Notes under the pieces: generated by a model | The model's input: only the letters and a program-made list of their open reading frames with translations | Databases searched by the model: none | Told to the model about the DNA's origin: nothing | Part shown: positions 9,401 to 16,069 of the stretch, piece by piece | Numbering within the stretch: the first letter of the stretch is position 1 | Layout of the letters: every line of letters starts with the position of its first letter | Program-made: the position numbers and the translations under genes | DNA from: Paraherbaspirillum soli | GTDB lineage: Bacteria; Pseudomonadota; Gammaproteobacteria; Burkholderiales; Burkholderiaceae_D | Direction: 5' to 3' | Assembly: GCF_042654985.1 (NCBI RefSeq) | Contig: NZ_JBHSMT010000029.1 | Coordinates: 1-64,000, forward strand | DNA length: 64,000 bases

Positions 9401-12400
9401 GGCGAGCAGTGTATTGCCGACCACGCTCAGGGTGCCGCTGCTCGCGTCCAAGCTTTGTTGCGCTTGGGCGTTCAGGTTGCCGCCGACGTGGGTTGCGCCG
9501 CTGAGGGCGATGGTTTGTGCGGTGAGCGTGGTGTCGGCGGCGGCGTTGAGCTGCCCTGCCAATTGCAGCGCTTGGCCGGCTTGCAGGTTGAGCTTGCCGT
9601 TGGTGGCGAGCGCGCCGGGTGCGCGCAGGCTGCCGTTCTTGGCGGACAGCGTCATGTCTTGCAGGCTTTGCGCGTTACCGACGACGTTCAGGTCAGTGCC
9701 GGCGGTCGCCGTCAGTTGCGCGCCGCTGAGCAGTGCGCTGTTCAGGTTCAGGCTGCCGTTGGTCGCGTTCAGCGTGGTGTTGCCTAGCGTTGTGATTTGC
9801 CCGGCGCTCAGGTTGTTGGCTGCGCTTGCGTTCAGGTTGCCGCCGACTTCGCTGCTGCCTAGTTGCAGATTGCCGCTGCTGGCGAGCGTGGCGTTGCCGA
9901 CCACGGTCAGCTTGCCGGCGCTGGTGTCGAGGTTTTGTTGCGCTTGTGCGTTGAGGTTGCCGCCGACCTGCAGCGCGCCGCCGGTGGTGATGGTTTGCGC
10001 GCTCAAGGTGCTGTCGCCGCTGCTGTTGAGGTTGCCGGCCAGTTGCAGCGCTTGTGCGGCCTGGGCATTCATCTTGCCGTTGGTGGCGACGTCGCCTTGG
10101 ACGCTCAGCTTGCCGCCTTTTGCGATCAGCGCGATGTCTTGCAGACTCTTGGCGCTGCCGGTCACGCTGAGGTCGGTGCCGGCGCTGGCGTTCAGCGGGC
10201 CGCCGCTGATCAGCGCACCGTTGAGGTTGAGCTGGCCGTTGGTCGCGCTCAAGGTGGTCGCGCCCATCACGGTGGCGGCGGCGGCGCTCAGGTTGTTGGC
10301 GGCTTGCGCGTTCAGCTTGCCACCGACGACGCTGCTGCCCAATTGCACATCGCCGCTGTTGCTGGTCAGGCTGGCGTTGCCGGCCACGGTCAAGTTGCCG
10401 TTGCTGGCGTTGAGGTTTTGTTGCGCCTGCGCGATCAGGTTGCCGCCGACGTTGGTGCTGCCGCCAACGGTCAGGTTTTGCGCGCTGAGGGTGGCGTCGG
10501 AGGCGGCGTTGAGCTTGCCTGCGGTTTGCAGCGTTTGCGCGGCTTGCAGGGCGAGCTTGCCGTTGGTGGCGACGTCGCCTTGGACGCTCAGTTTGCCGCC
10601 TTTTGCGGTCAGCGCAATGTCTTGCAGGCTTTTGGCGCTGCCGGCGACGCTGAGGTCGGTGCCGGCTGTGGCGTTGAGTTGGCCGCCGCTGGCGACGCTG
10701 CCGTTGATGTTGAGATTGCCGCTGGCAGCAGCCAGCGTGGTGGCGCCGACGGTGGTGGTTTGGGCGATGCCGAGATTGCGTGCCGCCGTGATGGCTAGCT
10801 TGCCGCCGGTCTGGATGCCGCCGGCAATCGCGGTGTCGCGCTGAGCGCTCAAGGCTGCGTCGCCGGCGACGCTCAGGTTGCCGCTGCCGGCGATGTCGCG
10901 CCCGGCGTCGAGCGCGGCTTGGCCGTGGCTGATCAAGTCGCCATTGACAGCTATGTCGCCGCTAGCGGCATGCAGGCTTGTATCGCCGCCGCTGGTGCTG
11001 CTGCCGGCGATGCTGATCTGGTTGGCGGCGTTGATTGCCAGTTGCTGTTGCGTGCTCAGTGCGCCGTTGACGCTGACGCTGCCGCTCTGGCTTTTGAGGG
11101 TGGTCGCTTGCGCGGCGTTGACGTTGCCGCCCAGGCTGACATCATTGACGGCGTTGACATCCAGTTTGCCCAGCGTGACGACTGCGCCGGTGGTGGTGAC
11201 GCTGCCGTTGATGCCGGCAAGCGCCAGGTCGCCGACGCTGCCGACTTGGCCGCGGATGCTCAGGTTGCGTTGCGCGGCCAGGGTCAGCGCGGTACCGCTG
11301 GTGACGTTGCCGTCGATGGTGATGTCGCGTGCCGGCTGCAACTGGATCAGGTTGGGGGCGGAGACGTTGCCGCCCAGGTGGATGTCGCCGCGGCCGTCGT
11401 TGCCTGCTGCTTGCAGCGCAATGCTGTTGCCGGACTGGAGCTTGCCGCCGATATCGAGCGAGCCGCCGGCGTTCATCTCCAGCTGATTTTGCGCGACGGC
11501 GCCACCGTTGCCGTTGATGCTGCCGCCGGCGTTGACGATCAGGTCTTGGCCTGATTGCAGGGTGCCGGCCAGTTTGACGTCGCCGCCGGCGTTGATGCGG
11601 TAGCCCTGCTCGCCCAGGCCGTCGCCGTTGGCAGCCAGGTTGCCGGCCGCATTCAGGGTGACGTTTTGGCGGGCGTAGGTGGCGCCGACGGTCAGTTCGC
11701 CGTTGGCGTCTATCGTCAATGCGCCGGTGCTGGCGGCCAGGTTGCCGTCGGTGCGCACGCCGAGTCCGGCGCTGCTGCCGATGATTTTGATTTGACCGGC
11801 GGTCATCGCGCCGAAGGCGGTGGCGTCGATTTGCAGGGTGCCTGCGCCGTTGTTCTGGATACCGCTGGTGCTGTAATCGCTACCGATCCGTCCTTGCCCT
11901 GCTGCTGCTTGCGCGACTTGCTGTTGACCGCTGATCAGAGTGATTTTTTGTCCGGCATACAGCGGCGCGTTGATGCCTATGCTGCCGGCGATCAGGTCGA
12001 TGGCGCCGACCGTGCCTTCGATCCCGGCCCCCGGGATGCCGCCGGCGCCGGGCAAGCCTTCAATCTGGATATGGCCGCCCTGGACTTGGTAGGCCACCGC
12101 GCTGGCGGCGTCGAAGCTGCTGGCGCTGCCGCCTGCTGCGCTTAAAAATTGCGGGGTGCCAGTAGTCAGCGTGATGTGCGGAGTGTTGATGAAGCCGCAG
12201 CCGGTGCAGGTGACGCCGTTGGGGTTGGCGATGATGACGTCGGCCTTGTTGCCGAACACTTCGATGCTGCCGTTGATCTGGCTGGCCCTGCCTTGGCTTG
12301 TAACCTGGTTGATGATCTGGTTGGCGCTGCGGCCGCCCAGTGCGTTGTTGGCGCCGACGTTGCCGCCCAACAGGCTGCCGCCGCCGGTCGTGCTGTTGTT

Positions 12401-13042
12401 GAGGATCAGGCCGATGGCGTCGACGTTGAACTGGCGGTATTGGTTGAGCGAGATACCGTTGGCGTTGGGCGCGGTGATATTGACCACCGGGATGCCGCCG
12501 CCGGCGCCGGTGGTTTGCGTGACCTGCGGCTGGAATCGGATCGGCGCGGTGGGGTCGGTGATCGGTGCTGCAAGTGCCGAAGCCGGGCCGAGGTGGATCG
12601 TCGGCAGGCTGGCGGCGGCCTTGGCCAATATGAGTTTGCCGATGCCGGGCAGTTGCCGTTCCAGCGTCGCTTGCAGCGGCTGCCAGTCGCCGTCGTGCCG
12701 GGCTTGTTGCAGTGCCTGTTTGAGTTGGCCGGTGAAGAATTGCCAGTCGATGGCGGCATTGCGCGCCTGTTGCAGTTCGCGGCTGATGCCGAGTTGGGCG
12801 GCCGATTGCACTGCGTTCTGCCAGCTTACTTGCAGCGGTCCGGCCCATAGCGTGAAGGCGACGACGGCGGCGATGATGCGTTGCCAGCCTGCCCGTTGTT
12901 GCGGGCCGGTGGCGATGGTGAGTGGGTCGGGGGTGCTTGCGCTCTGTGCCAGTTCCGACGGCGTCAGTCCGCTGCGCTGCCAGGCGGTGGCTTGCCGGGA
13001 TTGGGCTAGACGGTGTACGAGTTGGCTAAGAGCGTTTTGCAT
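3494..13042 (-). CDS. CdiA/FHA-like giant exoprotein with papain-fold toxin tip
   Basis: A 3182-residue TpsA. An unusual long N-terminus has a hydrophobic segment near residues 60-75 (IIAAVVAFTLWAGPLQV). The TPS recognition domain follows, with INQVTSQGRASQINGSIEVF and the NPNG motif near residue 273. Most of the protein is a beta-helix of N/G/A-rich repeats, including at least three copies of a roughly 160-residue unit between about residues 800 and 1290. A Gly/Ala-rich hydrophobic block (TVIAIVAAVAISILTMGAGL) resembles the DUF637 region of haemagglutinins. There is no VENN motif. The last 111 residues form a papain-like toxin: Cys3072 in NTNCVSCVNAT, His3147 in MHVVNVVN and Asp3162 in YFVDPQ, matching the Cys-His-Asp triad of Tox-PL/glutamine-deamidase toxins. 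Likely a contact-dependent effector exported by the TpsB at 14305-16062. Deamidase versus protease activity is unresolved. Confidence 0.85.
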   Translation of the reverse strand: MQNALSQLVHRLAQSRQATAWQRSGLTPSELAQSASTPDPLTIATGPQQRAGWQRIIAAVVAFTLWAGPLQVSWQNAVQSAAQLGISRELQQARNAAIDWQFFTGQLKQALQQARHDGDWQPLQATLERQLPGIGKLILAKAAASLPTIHLGPASALAAPITDPTAPIRFQPQVTQTTGAGGGIPVVNITAPNANGISLNQYRQFNVDAIGLILNNSTTGGGSLLGGNVGANNALGGRSANQIINQVTSQGRASQINGSIEVFGNKADVIIANPNGVTCTGCGFINTPHITLTTGTPQFLSAAGGSASSFDAASAVAYQVQGGHIQIEGLPGAGGIPGAGIEGTVGAIDLIAGSIGINAPLYAGQKITLISGQQQVAQAAAGQGRIGSDYSTSGIQNNGAGTLQIDATAFGAMTAGQIKIIGSSAGLGVRTDGNLAASTGALTIDANGELTVGATYARQNVTLNAAGNLAANGDGLGEQGYRINAGGDVKLAGTLQSGQDLIVNAGGSINGNGGAVAQNQLEMNAGGSLDIGGKLQSGNSIALQAAGNDGRGDIHLGGNVSAPNLIQLQPARDITIDGNVTSGTALTLAAQRNLSIRGQVGSVGDLALAGINGSVTTTGAVVTLGKLDVNAVNDVSLGGNVNAAQATTLKSQSGSVSVNGALSTQQQLAINAANQISIAGSSTSGGDTSLHAASGDIAVNGDLISHGQAALDAGRDIAGSGNLSVAGDAALSAQRDTAIAGGIQTGGKLAITAARNLGIAQTTTVGATTLAAASGNLNINGSVASGGQLNATAGTDLSVAGSAKSLQDIALTAKGGKLSVQGDVATNGKLALQAAQTLQTAGKLNAASDATLSAQNLTVGGSTNVGGNLIAQAQQNLNASNGNLTVAGNASLTSNSGDVQLGSSVVGGKLNAQAANNLSAAAATVMGATTLSATNGQLNLNGALISGGPLNASAGTDLSVTGSAKSLQDIALIAKGGKLSVQGDVATNGKMNAQAAQALQLAGNLNSSGDSTLSAQTITTGGALQVGGNLNAQAQQNLDTSAGKLTVVGNATLASSGNLQLGSSEVGGNLNASAANNLSAGQITTLGNTTLNATNGSLNLNSALLSGAQLTATAGTDLNVVGNAQSLQDMTLSAKNGSLRAPGALATNGKLNLQAGQALQLAGQLNAAADTTLTAQTIALSGATHVGGNLNAQAQQSLDASSGTLSVVGNTLLASSNGDVQLGNSTIGGNLNATAHNNLSTSTAGRIKGDASLSAGNTLSNSGNWVAGGNLNANAAQMQNQSAAQLLSFGTLAVNADTLNNAGTLYGSNANITARNSLNNSNGSLLATNTLSVSTAALTANQNGVLYAGDSGARAAGAAPSGNLILNVSGGNGSLNNAGGQILAGNDLTFNLPNQVFDPSAVNNGSFKLNGKLSVNAQGLNVGGVWDVSGNALALNISGDFTNTGTIRKSGDISLTTGGNFNNSGSVIAGNDLTLTAANISNQAGGVLHAERDTHLNGNVVNAGTVEAMRDVIATGGNYDNRGATTQANRDIAFQLGGTLSNSAGVIGATRDINVAAAMVNNDRSAPVDLQNSVTTVRNDGLLSQAVVGTKQILTHGACNFDGCAPDYYVSSSATLADLGPSLNAGNINIVNGFQSIPDNTAVGAHLGAVWHFVGPNYVSPTPMGGGPAVPPPTIALPSVQRTEQSQQQGKQGLITAGGQVAIMAANLSNRGSTIAGNDLTLNLQALDNGRSDTVIASRVTEIVNQTELNNFILGLNGLGKSVIGAVTGGPKDCPNSNCPDWIPPNWFDPAAAATAPSTVSQTNTLGARGQLIATHDVKLSGSGNLVNAGDITAGNNIGITVPGSFTNLGTYESSFTTTAGCMPGTQCNYSNFFNIVGGGGYVEPNAHVDSFAFNQSANTVAAGGKLTINAGSINNNYGTLAARSDLNLTAGSLANLAGALQSTAGDVNIAAASVVNQVATPVKTHESYGRNNPSFAGGCNGGGDYKESHCAADSDRAASAAAVISGARDVIIKGSTLTNTGGLITAGRNTSVNATGGVSNTSLALNTNWYGHWVEQTAEGHSDIRHDTNGSVVIGNQAAGIQAGNQLSVVSGGSVINSGNLLGNSVDLSGTALVNGITNPQQPTPPAALAQQVIPLGPVGTPPLQPTVAQPQAPTAPSTVGQHLAPVDVTATVVQTGSAPTVAATVSRPSIDSQHEIKPGQVSPPPAVNTDKGQWHFTAAIPDGQTATPAPTSQQGAQYVVTTPGGNVLGGLSPNVLLANLPPALQPHSANFYYDPVTENQRLQQAALAQTGQASFINGLAWDDKNHLSIDDQQKAILYGNAVDYAKNHQLQLGQALSQQQINALTRPMLWYVEQSVPDPHCSLSSTACPNITALMPQVYLPQGYAATTPGGFISGNDVKLDFSDSIHNTGVVQANTLTVNTGTLTNEQRSVDIGRSAYAVQGGWMEYTGTQLQPGGFMSAVNLNLQANRINSIGDALHIVNADGSENTAATQAALADLKNRLGGDFTRTAAEDHIHSHFIKDTSGLGAIGTVIAIVAAVAISILTMGAGLAIVGAVTGMTTIAAGSVAAIVAASIQAAIVGTLSSMVTQVVTTGRLDVGQALESGAVSGLTAGVTYGVMGGAPGTEAAGGSTAGAASSAGDSARTVVPATNGMQQVSQGSWDTFMANPGTYAANTAIRSGISAAINTAAYGGSFGAAFRNGMVSDAAAVAANGIGEKFDITAKGADASTNAANIASHAVLGCAAATLGGKDCVSGAIGGATSAAIAPVIGSALGIQTNADRADRFNAATVTALATLAGGSLAVALGRDGAVAADAAANEATNNYLSQKRVGGKSSEQEQFDAANKNCGPDHLGDCKTARALGQLSDTRDANLNFACADRASKMCGDVVRMVQATGNSVIFGSNGQVYTYPTGSPTLQALPDVRQGTFQWDQGDNLLGAVGYTLLDSAAGAIGRGAIAGAKAIIGVGERLFGGATKAGTEVSIAGPVSSINNAELLGPDGSVLLRQNPVTKAYEPVVPGLSGSGVRGSTNLGSAADNIYSGMRPMEEVFPELKGVNPHYVENAGAGVNTNCVSCVNATQQRLTGLNPAAVADPSKGYGKFNDLLPSAPFGFEREAMNSAAVEAEMLQRGSGAVSPVVIQQPGGVMHVVNVVNRNGQVYFVDPQMGSIVTIRQNVPLFLGRP

Positions 13043-13094
13043 GTGGGTCCTGATTTTTGTTTTTTACAATTTACGGTGCAGCGTTTTATGGCGC

Positions 13095-13210
13095 GTAGGT
13101 CGGAAAAGCGAAGCGCCTTCCGACATCCGGTGCACCGCCAAAAAAAGCCAAGGGCTTGACCGGCTAGTGCGATTCTCGCCGTCGGAAGGCGCTGCGCTTT
13201 TCCGACCTAC
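13095..13210. repeat. MITE-like palindromic element, copy 1
   Basis: 116 bp bounded by near-perfect 30-bp terminal inverted repeats beginning GTAGGTCGGAAAAGCG (left arm with AAGCGCC, right arm CAGCGCC). Each arm is itself an imperfect palindrome (GTCGGAA ... TTCCGAC). No coding capacity. It lies in the 387-bp gap before the giant exoprotein gene, in the same orientation as copy 2 about 80 bp away. Confidence 0.8.
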
Positions 13211-13291
13211 TTCTTGTTGCTGGTGCGGGTGACGCGTTGGTCGCATCGCCAGAAAAATCTCCGGCATCACCGCTTGCGCTCCGTGGTCCGC

Positions 13292-13408
13292 GTAGGTTGG
13301 AAAAGCGCAAGCGCCTTCCGACATCCGGTGCACCGCCGAAAAAAGCCAAGGGCTTGACCGGCTGGTGCGATTCTCGCCGTCGGAAAGCGCTACGCTTTTC
13401 CGACCTAC
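13292..13408. repeat. MITE-like palindromic element, copy 2
   Basis: 117 bp, almost identical to copy 1, including the internal sequence GCCAAGGGCTTGACCGGCT. Starts GTAGGTTGGAAAAGCG and ends with the inverted partner TTTTCCGACCTAC. Sits 21 bp after the stop of the prolyl isomerase gene. The hairpins could act as a transcription attenuator or RNA processing site between the isomerase and exoprotein genes. Confidence 0.8.
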
Positions 13409-13429
13409 TTCTTGGTATTTCTTGCACGC

Positions 13430-14278
13430 TTATTGCTGGATCTTCGCTGCCTGGACCAGACCGCTGACCAGTTCTATCGTGGCTTTTTCGAGCGCTTGCG
13501 CTTCCAGCATCTGGCGCAGCGTGGCTTTGACGGCGTCGTATTGCGGTACCTGGGTCGGCCGTACTTGTTCTAACTTGACGATGTAGCTGCTGTTGTTCCA
13601 GCTGACCGGGGCGGCGCTGATGCCGCCTGCCGGCAGTTGCGCGATGGCTTGGGCGATCGGCAGCGGCAGGCTTTGGGTTTGGCCTTCTTGTGCCGGCAGT
13701 TTGAAGCTGATCCAGTCGAGTTCGCCGCCGCGCACTTTGTTGGCGGCCAGGCTGATGCTTTGCGCCAGTTGGCCGAAGTCGGCGCCGGCCTTGAGTTGCG
13801 CCAGCGCGGCGCTGGCGGCGGCATCGTCGGCGACCTGGATCAGGCGCGCTTTGTATTCCTGCGCGCCGAGGCTGGCGATGATGCCGTCGAAGCGGGCCTT
13901 GATCTGGGCGTCGGTGACCGGCGCCGGTTTGATGGCGTCGCGCAGATAGAGCTGGGTGATGGCGAGGTCCTTGGCTTCCTGCATCGCTTGTTTGACTTCC
14001 GGGCGCTGCTCGTAGCGGTGGGTTTTTTCTGCCTGCTGGCGGAACAGTTCGCGCGAGACCATTTGATCTTTCAGCGCTGCGCGCAGGGTCGGGCTGTCCG
14101 GCAAACCCGATAGCTGCACCGCGCGCTGCAGCTGGGCTTCGGTGAGTTCGACTGCGTTGACTTTGGCGATGACGCCGGGTTTGAGGTTGGCGGCTGCCGG
14201 CGCGTTTTGCGCGTGAGTGTGAGCAGCCAGCAAGGCGATGCCGCATAGCGCGAATAGGCATTTGATCGAGTTAGGCAT
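13430..14278 (-). CDS. Periplasmic PpiC/SurA-like peptidyl-prolyl isomerase of the TPS operon
   Basis: A 282-residue exported protein with signal peptide MPNSIKCLFALCGIALLAAH cleaved near HTHA-QN. An N-terminal SurA-like helical region (VNAVELTEAQLQRAVQLSGL, then KDQMVSRELFRQQAEK) is followed by a parvulin domain (EYKARLIQVADDAAA, ADFGQLAQSIS, GGELDWISFKLP, PLPIAQAIAQLPAGGISA, WNNSSYIVKLEQVRP). The ATG at 14278 is preferred over 14293 because GAGAA lies at proper spacing and the signal peptide begins there. It resembles EpsD-family/Par27-type foldases; Bordetella Par27 is known to assist FHA secretion. Placed 26 bases after tpsB and before the giant tpsA, it is probably a dedicated chaperone for exoproteins in transit through the periplasm. 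Confidence 0.8.
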   Translation of the reverse strand: MPNSIKCLFALCGIALLAAHTHAQNAPAAANLKPGVIAKVNAVELTEAQLQRAVQLSGLPDSPTLRAALKDQMVSRELFRQQAEKTHRYEQRPEVKQAMQEAKDLAITQLYLRDAIKPAPVTDAQIKARFDGIIASLGAQEYKARLIQVADDAAASAALAQLKAGADFGQLAQSISLAANKVRGGELDWISFKLPAQEGQTQSLPLPIAQAIAQLPAGGISAAPVSWNNSSYIVKLEQVRPTQVPQYDAVKATLRQMLEAQALEKATIELVSGLVQAAKIQQ

Positions 14279-14304
14279 GGTGAGTGTTCTCATTCAAAAA
14301 TGAA

Positions 14305-16062
14305 TCAATAGGAGTAATTCAAGGTCGCCAGCAACACCGTGCGTTGCGATCCCAGCGTGTCTGGTTGTTTGATCGGATGGCCGAGCAGCACTTCGCTGGT
14401 CAGCCGCTGCTTGCCGTACTGTGCTTGCAGCCGCAGTCCGATGCCGGCGCCGGCCAGTTGCCGGTAGTGCTTCTCTGCGATCAGTTCGGTGCGTCCCATA
14501 TCGAGGAAGACGTAAGGCTCAAGATGCACGCCCAGTAGCTCGGGCGCATTGCCCCAGATCAGGTCGTTGCGCACGTAAAAGCCGCGATCGCCGCTGATGC
14601 CGCCGTCCTGGAAACCACGCACCGATGACATGCCGCCGGCGAAGATTTGTTCGGACCCGAACAGGGCTTGCCGGCTCCACTGGGCGTTCAGTTGGCCGCG
14701 CCAATTCCAGACCGTGTCGCCGAGTTTGCCTAGCGGCAGCGAGAGCGTGGCGCTACTGTCGAGTTTGGTGAACTGGCTGTGCGCTTCGTCGGACGTGATG
14801 GCGGCGCTGTCGCGGCTGGCGTTGAGTGCGCGCAAGCCGCGCGAGATGCCGGCGTCGACGGTCCAGCTGCCCTGCTGTTGATTGAAGGCGAAGCGGCGCA
14901 GGCGGTTGAAGCCGATGCGGAGCACGGTCAGGCGCTGCGGTTCGAACACGCTGTTGTTGATTTCGCGCTCGGTCTTGCGCCATGAGAGCGTGACGTCGAG
15001 CGCGCTTTTGGCGGCCTGGCTGCGGGCCAGCACGTAGTTCCAGCCGAAGGTGTGGCCGCTGGTATTGCCGTACAGCAGAGCGGTATCGCCGACCAGGTTT
15101 TGGTATTCGGACAGCGAGCCGGTATAGCTGAAGGTGTGATAGCCGAACGGCACCGCGGCCGACAGCACCAGGGCGTTGGTGTCGAGGCTGCCGCTGTAGT
15201 TGAGCGAGACCATTTCTTGCAGGCCGAGCAGGTTGTCGGCTTCGATCCCGAGGCTGGTGCGGGTCAGGCCGGTCTGGCTGCTGCCGTAGTTGTCGAAACC
15301 GGCGCTGAACCAGAAACGGTCGCCCGGCGGGTTGCTGAGTCCGATGATGGAGCCGCCCGGCGTGGCGCCCGGCATGATTTGCATCTCTGCCCGGTTGCGG
15401 CGCAGGCGGTTGATTTGTTCTACCCCTTGTTCGAGGTCGGTCAGGTTGAGCACGTCGCCGGCGGCGGTCGGCATGGCCAGCAATACACCTTGGTCTGTGA
15501 GCCAGCCGCCGCTTTGCAGCTCGCTCGCGGCGGCAGGTGCAGCCGGTGTGGCGGCCAGCGTTTTGCCGTTCAGTTGGATCGCTTCGATCCGGCCGGGGAT
15601 GATGGTCACGGTCAAGCTGCCGCTGCTGAGGTTTTGCTGGCCCAGATAGGCGCGGGTGGTGATCAGGCCGCGTGCGACGAAGACTTCGGTCAGGCGGTGC
15701 AACAGCAGGTTGATGCGATTGCTGCCTAGCCGCTTGCCGAGAAACGGCCGGGTGATCGCCTGCACCTGGTCGGCCGGCAGGACGCTGTTGCCGACCAGTT
15801 CGATGCGGTCGATTTTGAAGGTCGGTTCGGCATCGGCCAGGGTGTCGATGTCGGCGTCGGCCGGCAGGGTCGGCAGCGGCAGCTGGGTCACTGTGATGGC
15901 CGGCGGCGTCTGCTCCAGTTCGCGTTGGCGATCGCGCTCGCGCTGCTCTTGCAGCAGCCGCTGCGCCGGGTCTTGCTCGACGCGGGCGGTTTGGGCTACG
16001 GCCGGTTGGCTGAACGCGGCGGCCAGCAATGTCAGCAGTAGTGGACGGTAAAAGTATTTCAT
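14305..16062 (-). CDS. TpsB-type outer-membrane pore (ShlB/FhaC/HecB family)
   Basis: 585 residues with signal peptide (MKYFYRPLLLTLLAAAFSQP, AVAQ cleavage), then a Q/R-rich linker (QRLLQEQRERDRQRELEQ) typical of the FhaC H1 region. The POTRA domains follow (FKIDRIELVGNSVLPADQV ... AYLGQQNLSSGSLTVTIIPG). The C-terminal 16-strand barrel carries the conserved GGMSSVRGFQDG (the VRGY-like motif on loop L6) and ends LNYSY with a terminal aromatic. It secretes TpsA proteins by recognising their N-terminal TPS domain. It begins seven bases after the upstream tpsA stop, so the two are clearly one operon. It is the only TpsB in the window and must serve both exoproteins unless another exists elsewhere. 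Confidence 0.93.
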   Translation of the reverse strand: MKYFYRPLLLTLLAAAFSQPAVAQTARVEQDPAQRLLQEQRERDRQRELEQTPPAITVTQLPLPTLPADADIDTLADAEPTFKIDRIELVGNSVLPADQVQAITRPFLGKRLGSNRINLLLHRLTEVFVARGLITTRAYLGQQNLSSGSLTVTIIPGRIEAIQLNGKTLAATPAAPAAASELQSGGWLTDQGVLLAMPTAAGDVLNLTDLEQGVEQINRLRRNRAEMQIMPGATPGGSIIGLSNPPGDRFWFSAGFDNYGSSQTGLTRTSLGIEADNLLGLQEMVSLNYSGSLDTNALVLSAAVPFGYHTFSYTGSLSEYQNLVGDTALLYGNTSGHTFGWNYVLARSQAAKSALDVTLSWRKTEREINNSVFEPQRLTVLRIGFNRLRRFAFNQQQGSWTVDAGISRGLRALNASRDSAAITSDEAHSQFTKLDSSATLSLPLGKLGDTVWNWRGQLNAQWSRQALFGSEQIFAGGMSSVRGFQDGGISGDRGFYVRNDLIWGNAPELLGVHLEPYVFLDMGRTELIAEKHYRQLAGAGIGLRLQAQYGKQRLTSEVLLGHPIKQPDTLGSQRTVLLATLNYSY

Positions 16063-16069
16063 TGCGTGC

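Noticed and set aside
8900..10800. CRISPR array
   Set aside because: The repeats here are long, coding and in frame within the exoprotein; no short direct repeats with unique spacers were seen anywhere in the window.
6326..10844. Long plus-strand open frames of 703, 449 and 540 residues opposite the giant exoprotein gene
   Set aside because: They are antisense shadows of GC-rich beta-helix repeats: compositionally extreme, no recognisable domain, and the minus-strand frame is unbroken with clear TPS features.
13164..14261. 365-residue minus-strand frame over the isomerase gene and repeats
   Set aside because: Out-of-frame with the isomerase, Arg/Pro/Ser-rich, and runs through the MITE-like repeats.
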